The translations under genes and the position numbers were made by a program. Under the pieces are notes generated by a model. That model was not told the DNA's origin and ran no database searches. It saw only the letters and a program-made list of their open reading frames with translations. From assembly GCA_964345695.1 (NCBI GenBank), contig CAYFSC010000113.1, positions 1 through 10,339 on the forward strand: a DNA stretch of 10,339 nt. Direction: 5' to 3'. The first letter of the stretch is position 1. Each line of letters begins with the position of its first letter. This DNA comes from CAYFSC01 sp964345695. GTDB lineage: Bacteria; Bacteroidota; Rhodothermia; Rhodothermales; Salinibacteraceae. Positions 6,381 to 10,339 of the stretch are shown here, in pieces.

Positions 6381-6880
6381 CTGAGGATGACAGGGGGGTC
6401 TTTGAACGCCACTTCCGAACGATCCTCGTTGCCACCGTGCTGCTCGCGGCCGTCGGTGGGATCGGGGTCACCTACCTGCAGTACGGCCGGATCGCGGAGA
6501 CGGCGGCCGCTCTCCCCTTCATTCAGGCGTCGGAGCCGCCGGCCGAAGACACCAGCGCCACCTCGCCGCCGGGCGAGTACGGCTCGTTCACGGAGATGGA
6601 GGGCCTTATCGTGAACCCGGCCGGGTCGGACGGCACGCGCTACCTGGCCGTCAGCCTCGCGTTCGAGTCGTCGTCCTCCAGCGCCATGCAGGAGATCAAG
6701 AACAAGGAGGTGGTCGTGCGCGACGCCATGCTGAACCTGTTGTCGGAGCACACCGCGACCGAGCTGAGCAACCCCGACCGGCGCACGGCCCTGAAGGACA
6801 CCCTGCGGGGCCGCACGAATCAGCTTCTGACCAGCGGCGCCGTCGACCGATTGTACTTCACGCAGTTCGTGCTTCAGTAG
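6311..6880 (+). CDS. fliL: FliL, flagellar basal body-associated stator protein
   Basis: Single-pass inner-membrane protein that surrounds or supports the stators. Of 189 residues, 1-35 are an acidic cytoplasmic tail, 37-56 the membrane helix (ILVATVLLAAVGGIGVTYLQ) and the rest periplasmic. The FliL domain shows EGLIVNPAGSDGTRYLAVSL (97-116), a helix starting EIKNKEVVVRDAMLNLLSE (128-146), and the characteristic end VDRLYFTQFVLQ (178-189). Length and ending fit the family. The ATG at 6311 lies inside motB, a 70-base overlap in another frame. No other ATG, GTG or TTG lies in frame before the membrane helix, so the overlapping start is the best choice. Translation may be coupled to motB. fliM begins 51 bases downstream. 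Confidence 0.93.
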   Translation: MERPNETTAPSAADGEGGTDDTVTEDDRGVFERHFRTILVATVLLAAVGGIGVTYLQYGRIAETAAALPFIQASEPPAEDTSATSPPGEYGSFTEMEGLIVNPAGSDGTRYLAVSLAFESSSSSAMQEIKNKEVVVRDAMLNLLSEHTATELSNPDRRTALKDTLRGRTNQLLTSGAVDRLYFTQFVLQ

Positions 6881-6931
6881 CGCGACCGCCGTGCCCGTTC
6901 GCCGTCCTTTTCCGTTGCTTTGCCCCGTTGC

Positions 6932-8056
6932 ATGTCAAAGCCGCTGAGCCAAGAGGAAATCGATGTTCTCCTGAACAAGGAGGCGGAGGGAGAAGACCGC
7001 CCCGCACGCACGGCCGAGGAGGGCCTTCCCGACGCCAGCGCCCCCGAGGATGAGCAGGCCCAGCCGTACAATTTTAAGCGGCCTCGCCTCTTTTCCCAAG
7101 CGCAGACGCGCATCATCAACTACGTCCACGAGTCGTTCGCGCGCGACCTGTCGGTGTACCTGTCTGCTCAGCTTCGCACCATCGTCGACATCTCGCTGAC
7201 GGCGGTCGACCAGGTGCTCTACTCCGAATTTGTGATGTCCAGCGCGCCCCCCTCGGCGCTCTACGTGCTGGAAGACGAGGACCTGGGACACAAATGCATC
7301 TTCGAGATCGACCCGCGTCTCGTCATCTACACCATCGAAAAGCTCTTCGGCGGCCAGGGCGAGTTTCTGGACGAGGCCCGAGAGATCTCGCCCATCGAGC
7401 AGCGCATCATGAGCCGCGTGATGCAGCGGGCCTTCCGCGAGCTTGAACAGGCCTGGCAGAAGGCCTACGACCTGTCGGTGAACGACGTGGCGTTCGAGTC
7501 CAATGCCGAGTTTGTGCAGATCATCCCCGCGGCTGAGCCGGCGCTGAATGCGTCGTTCGAGGTCCGCATCTACGACGAGCCCTCGTTCGTCAACATCTGC
7601 TATCCGTACCTGATGCTCGAAAAGATGCTGGGCCGGGCGGGCATGAAGCAGTGGATCTCAAGCTCCACAAGCCCCTCGCCGCCCGAGGTGCGCGAGCGCT
7701 ACGAGGAGGCGCTGCGCACGACGGACGTGACGCTGAGTGCCGAACTCGGGCGCGCCATCCTGCCCGTCACCGAGCTGATGCAGCTTGAGGAGGGCGACGT
7801 CATTCCGCTGAACAGCAAGACGTCCGACCCGATGCAGGTGTACATCAGCGACAAGCCCAAATTCAAGGCCGTGGCCGGGCGCTCCGGCCAGCAGCGCGCG
7901 CTGAAGATCACCTCGGTCAAAGAGCCCGAGCCCGACCCCCGACGTTCCATCCTGAATCCCGACCCCAACTCCCATGACGCAGAGCACGCTCACGACGCAC
8001 GTACAGACGGCGCAAACGGCGCTGAAGGACCTGCTTCGCAACCTGACGGGCCGTGA
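6932..8056 (+). CDS. fliM: FliM, flagellar motor switch protein
   Basis: C-ring protein that binds phosphorylated CheY and sets rotation direction. The 374 residues begin with LSQEEIDVLLN (5-15), the conserved CheY-P binding peptide, followed by a disordered acidic linker (16-42). The middle CheC-like domain runs about 47-240 and starts YNFKRPRLFSQAQTRII (46-62). It has IYTIEKLFGGQG (132-143), containing the GG motif that contacts FliG, and SPIEQRIMSRVMQRAF (153-168). The C-terminal SpoA domain (about 262-328) includes VTLSAELGRAILPVTELMQL, which packs with FliN. Residues 330-374 are an extra polar tail, of which about 27 residues overlap fliN in another frame. The ATG at 6932 puts the CheY peptide at the very N-terminus as usual; an in-frame TTG at 6920 would add only four residues. 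No ribosome site is evident. Confidence 0.97.
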   Translation: MSKPLSQEEIDVLLNKEAEGEDRPARTAEEGLPDASAPEDEQAQPYNFKRPRLFSQAQTRIINYVHESFARDLSVYLSAQLRTIVDISLTAVDQVLYSEFVMSSAPPSALYVLEDEDLGHKCIFEIDPRLVIYTIEKLFGGQGEFLDEAREISPIEQRIMSRVMQRAFRELEQAWQKAYDLSVNDVAFESNAEFVQIIPAAEPALNASFEVRIYDEPSFVNICYPYLMLEKMLGRAGMKQWISSSTSPSPPEVRERYEEALRTTDVTLSAELGRAILPVTELMQLEEGDVIPLNSKTSDPMQVYISDKPKFKAVAGRSGQQRALKITSVKEPEPDPRRSILNPDPNSHDAEHAHDARTDGANGAEGPASQPDGP

Positions 8057-8903
8057 GCTTCCGCTCGACGCATCGGCCCCTGAGCGCGTGGAAGCCGCTG
8101 ACGCCCAGGACAATGTCACGTCGGGCTTTGCCTTGCACGCGGCAGAGGCGAATGTGACCGTGGCACTCACCCCCGGCTGGGTGCCGCTCTTGTCCGAAGC
8201 CATGCTGGGCGAGCCGATGCAGGCCCCCGACGACGGCGCCGCCGACCTGATGCAGGAAGTGGCCGCACAGGGGTTTGGCGTCGTGCAAACGGCCCTCGCC
8301 GAAGACGGGGTGGAACTGCCCGCCCTCCGGTTTGCGGCCGCGGAGCCCGGCGAAGCCGTGGCGTCGCTGGACGGCCCGTACTGGCGCATTCCGTTCGCCG
8401 TCCAGCAAGACGACCCCTCCCTGTACGGGTTCGCGCTTCTCCCCGCCGAGACGGCGACCGAGGCCGACGCCCCAGCCCCGTCGTCCGAGACCGCGTCCGC
8501 ACCGGCCTCGGCCGCCCCATCCGCCGGGCCATCCGAGCCGCCGAACAGCGCAGACGCGTCGTCCGGCAGCGTCGACGTGGCCCCTGCCTCCTTCGCCGAC
8601 CTGGGCAGTGAAAACGTAGGGAGCGGCGGCGATGGCGGAGGCCCCGATAACTTTGAGCTCCTGGCCGAGGTGAAGCTGGAGGTGACCGTGGAGCTGGGGC
8701 GGCGACGCCTTCCGCTGGCCGACGTGCTGAAGCTCACCACCGGAAGCGTCGTCGAGCTCGAAAAACTGGTCGGCGAGCCGCTCTCGGTGTACGCGAACGG
8801 TCGGCTCATTGCCGAGGGCGAGGCGGTGGTGATCGACGAGCAGTTCGGCGTTCGCATCACCAGCCTCGCCTCCAAGAGCCGACGCGACAAGGCCTTTTTC
8901 TAG
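7974..8903 (+). CDS. fliN: FliN, long form with FliY-like N-terminal domain
   Basis: Motor switch/C-ring protein. At 309 residues it is far longer than E. coli FliN (137). The C-terminal SpoA domain (about 226-300) is clear: LLAEVKLEVTVELGRRRLPL (229-248), TGSVVELEKLVGEPLSVYAN (256-275) and DEQFGVRITSL (288-298). The N-terminal 160 residues resemble the CheC-like part of FliY: a strand-rich portion (50-70), then PLLSEAMLGEP with ADLMQEVAAQGFGVVQTAL (90-108). In the CheC phosphatase motif the Glu (Glu95) is kept but the expected Asn is Ala98, so CheY-P phosphatase activity is unlikely. A 65-residue Ala/Ser/Pro linker (160-225) joins the two. The ATG at 7974 lies 83 bases inside fliM, in another frame, and the bases before it (CTCCC) are no ribosome site. 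A FliY name would also be defensible. Confidence 0.92.
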   Translation: MTQSTLTTHVQTAQTALKDLLRNLTGRELPLDASAPERVEAADAQDNVTSGFALHAAEANVTVALTPGWVPLLSEAMLGEPMQAPDDGAADLMQEVAAQGFGVVQTALAEDGVELPALRFAAAEPGEAVASLDGPYWRIPFAVQQDDPSLYGFALLPAETATEADAPAPSSETASAPASAAPSAGPSEPPNSADASSGSVDVAPASFADLGSENVGSGGDGGGPDNFELLAEVKLEVTVELGRRRLPLADVLKLTTGSVVELEKLVGEPLSVYANGRLIAEGEAVVIDEQFGVRITSLASKSRRDKAFF

Positions 8904-8925
8904 CCGCTCGGCTCCGCATTTCGAA

Positions 8926-8956
8926 CCGATCGGCCGCGCAGCCTGGCCCTGATCGG
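8926..8956. repeat. Imperfect inverted repeat after fliN
   Basis: CCGATCGGCC and GGCCCTGATCGG, nine bases apart, can pair through CCGATC/GATCGG and GGCC/GGCC with a two-base bulge, 22 bases after the fliN stop. No T tract follows, so intrinsic termination is doubtful; it could be an RNA-stabilising hairpin. The fliN-fliO gap (8904-9217, about 314 bases) also holds the 9036-9068 shared element and a GGGCGA/TCGCCC stem at 9169-9188. I see no gene in it. Confidence 0.3.
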
Positions 8957-9035
8957 TCTGACCGGAACAGCCGGCAGGGGCCCGCTCTGCCTTTTCGACT
9001 CGCCTCTTCCGTTTCGGACGGGCGGTCCGGAATCG

Positions 9036-9068
9036 TTTTCCTGTCGGTCCCCCTCAATTCTGCCGACG
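9036..9068 (+). promoter_or_regulatory. Second copy of the shared flagellar upstream element
   Basis: TTTTCC, eight bases, then CCCCTCAATTCTGCCGACG matches the element upstream of motA in order and nearly in spacing. It lies in the only long gap inside the flagellar cluster, 149 bases before the fliO ATG (89 before the GTG at 9158). This suggests an internal promoter or regulator site that starts a fliO-fliP transcript. Similarity to the first copy is seen directly; function is inferred. Confidence 0.4.
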
Positions 9069-9217
9069 AGGTCCCGCGTCCGCTCTCCTGCACCCGACAG
9101 GCATCGCCGTGCTCACGGCCCCTGCCCCCTGGCACTGTTTTCGCGCTCTCTGCAGACGTGAGCGGGCCGGGCGATCGGCTCGTCGCCCGATCGTTTCCGC
9201 CCTCGTTCCGCGTGTCG

Positions 9218-9799
9218 ATGCTTTCCTTGCTGCCTCGCCTTCAGGCCTCCTTCTCTGCATGGCCGCCCCTGCTGCGACGGGCCCTCCTTCTCGGCGGCGC
9301 CCTGCTCGGCCTCTGGGTGCTGGTGCAGGCCACCGCCCTCGTGCCGTCGACCCGCGCTTCGGCGCAGCAGTCGGAGGCCAATGCAGAGCGCACGGCGGCC
9401 TCCTCGACCGCATCGCCGCGCCCTGCCATTCCTCTTTTCACGTGGGGACACGCCGCCGCGGTGCTTCTGCTGCTCGCCGGGGGCGGCTACGCATTGTACC
9501 TGCACCGTCGCGGCGCCGCCCCGTCCGCTCCCTCGGCGTTCCGCCCGATGGGCCAGCTCTCGATGGGCCCCTCCCAGCAGCTTCGCCTGGTGGCCTGCGG
9601 CGGAGAGGTGCTGCTGCTGGCCGTGACCGACGATGAGGTGACGCTGCTCAAAACGTATCCGCTGAGCGCCTTCGACGCGGTCCCCGCCCCTGCCTCGGCC
9701 GACGACAGCGCGCGCGTTCCGCAGCAGCACGCGGCCTCGATGCCCGCCGGCTTCTCCGACGTGTTGAACCGCGTGCTCCGCCAGGACGCTTCCGCCTGA
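9218..9799 (+). CDS. fliO: FliO, flagellar export-gate assembly protein
   Basis: Membrane protein that helps assemble the FliP ring of the flagellar type III export gate. From the ATG at 9218 it has 193 residues. A first hydrophobic segment (20-42) ends near RASAQQ (46-51), so it could be a cleavable signal peptide. A second membrane helix is at 76-96. The cytoplasmic FliO domain follows: FRPMGQLSMGPSQQLRLVAC (108-127), then EVLLLAVTDDEVTLLKTYPL (130-149), the typical pattern of a small basic-strand domain. The C-terminal tail (150-193) ends with a helix, FSDVLNRVLRQ. The frame is open to a GTG at 9158 (213 residues), which would put 20 polar residues before the first hydrophobic segment; the ATG is preferred. 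Neither start has a good ribosome site. The gene is placed as usual between fliN and fliP. Confidence 0.88.
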   Translation: MLSLLPRLQASFSAWPPLLRRALLLGGALLGLWVLVQATALVPSTRASAQQSEANAERTAASSTASPRPAIPLFTWGHAAAVLLLLAGGGYALYLHRRGAAPSAPSAFRPMGQLSMGPSQQLRLVACGGEVLLLAVTDDEVTLLKTYPLSAFDAVPAPASADDSARVPQQHAASMPAGFSDVLNRVLRQDASA

Positions 9800-9815
9800 C
9801 CAACCGCCTCCTTCG

Positions 9816-10339
9816 TTGCGCTACCCCGTTTCCGCCATTCCCTTGCTTGCCCTGCTTCGCCGCACCGGATGCGTCGCGCTGCTGGCTGCCGTGCTGCTCG
9901 GCGCCGCGCCCGCTCTGGCTCCGCTGCAGGAGGCCGCCGCCCAAGCCGCCGCGCCCGACACCACCCAACTCGGCCAAGGGACGTTGCCACAGGTCGACCT
10001 CGTGCCCGCCGAGGACGGATACGAGCTGCCGATCCAGCTTCTGCTGCTGCTCACCGTTCTCTCGCTGGCGCCGGCGATCATCATCCTCATGACCAGCTTC
10101 ACGCGGCTGGTGGTCGTGTTCAGCATCCTGCGTACGGCCCTGGGGATGCAGCAGTCGCCCCCGCGCCAGGTCATCATCGGCCTGTCGCTGTTTCTGTCCC
10201 TCTTCATCATGCAGCCTGTGCTCCAGACCGTCCACCAGCAGGCCCTGCGGCCGTACATGGACGGCGAAATCACGCAGCAACAGGCTTTCGGCCGGGCCGC
10301 CACGCCCATGAAGCGCTTCATGCTGAACCAGACGCGCGA
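9816..10339 (+). CDS. fliP: FliP, flagellar export-gate protein (cut by window end)
   Basis: Core channel subunit of the flagellar type III export apparatus. 174 codons are visible and the frame runs off the right edge. A hydrophobic N-terminal segment (8-35, ending APALA) looks like the signal peptide usual for FliP, followed by an Ala/Gln-rich stretch (36-65). The mature part is classic: LLLLTVLSLAPAIIILMTSF (75-94), then TRLVVVFSILRTALGMQQSP (96-115), then an IIGLSLFLSLFIMQPVL helix (120-136), PYMDGEI, and KRFMLNQTR at the edge. The frame opens after a TGA at 9765. The first usual start is TTG at 9816, 16 bases after the fliO stop; a TTG at 9843 is also possible. No ATG occurs before the signal-like segment. 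The start is therefore tentative, while the identity is clear. Confidence 0.94.
   Translation, partial: MRYPVSAIPLLALLRRTGCVALLAAVLLGAAPALAPLQEAAAQAAAPDTTQLGQGTLPQVDLVPAEDGYELPIQLLLLLTVLSLAPAIIILMTSFTRLVVVFSILRTALGMQQSPPRQVIIGLSLFLSLFIMQPVLQTVHQQALRPYMDGEITQQQAFGRAATPMKRFMLNQTR

Noticed and set aside
7658..8890. Antisense frame of 410 codons across the end of fliM and fliN
   Set aside because: Low-complexity Ser/Ala-rich product that is the reverse shadow of the fliN linker; fliM and fliN are certain.
9158..9217. GTG at 9158 as the fliO start
   Set aside because: It would add 20 polar residues before a signal-like hydrophobic segment and would place the 9169-9188 stem inside the coding region. 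The ATG at 9218 is more natural, though this is not decisive.
1..10339. Mobile elements, CRISPR arrays, tRNA or rRNA genes
   Set aside because: No transposase or integrase, no regularly spaced repeats and no cloverleaf-like sequence seen; gene order and composition are uniform.

Overview
The window is high-GC, densely coded bacterial DNA that looks chromosomal. It holds a two-gene SOS mutagenesis cassette on the minus strand (positions 13-1766). On the plus strand come a small thioredoxin-like gene, a chemoreceptor gene and a long flagellar operon (2019 to the right edge). The proteins are rich in Asp/Glu and Ala. Almost no start codon is preceded by a Shine-Dalgarno sequence. The one promoter I can propose fits the Bacteroidetes-type TTG / TAnnTTTG pattern better than the E. 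coli one. Together with the sodium-type look of the stator, this suggests a halophilic member of the Rhodothermota/Bacteroidota, something like Salinibacter. That assignment is an inference from composition and gene content and I could not verify it.

Left part, minus strand: umuD then umuC, 38 bases apart, encode the self-cleaving regulator and the Y-family polymerase of DNA polymerase V. All catalytic residues, the cleavage site and a beta-clamp binding motif are present. A repeated ACATGT element overlaps the proposed umuD promoter and is a candidate LexA-type operator. The umuD start is probably well inside the longest open frame.

Middle, plus strand: a membrane-anchored thioredoxin-fold protein of the RedB-like type (CPC motif) lies 39 bases upstream of a methyl-accepting chemotaxis protein. 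The receptor's input region is a histidine-rich multi-pass membrane domain rather than a periplasmic ligand domain. The two may form one sensory unit, and this is the most interesting part of the window.

Right part, plus strand: motA-motB-fliL-fliM-fliN-fliO-fliP, with fliP cut by the window end. The genes cover the stator (MotA/MotB), the stator-associated FliL, the switch/C-ring (FliM, FliN) and the start of the export gate (FliO, FliP). FliM keeps its CheY-binding N-terminus, so the receptor upstream can plausibly feed through CheA/CheY (not in the window) to this motor. motB/fliL and fliM/fliN overlap by 70 and 83 bases. A similar bipartite non-coding element sits upstream of motA and upstream of fliO and may mark two transcription units. 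I see no RNA genes, insertion sequences, CRISPR arrays or phage genes.
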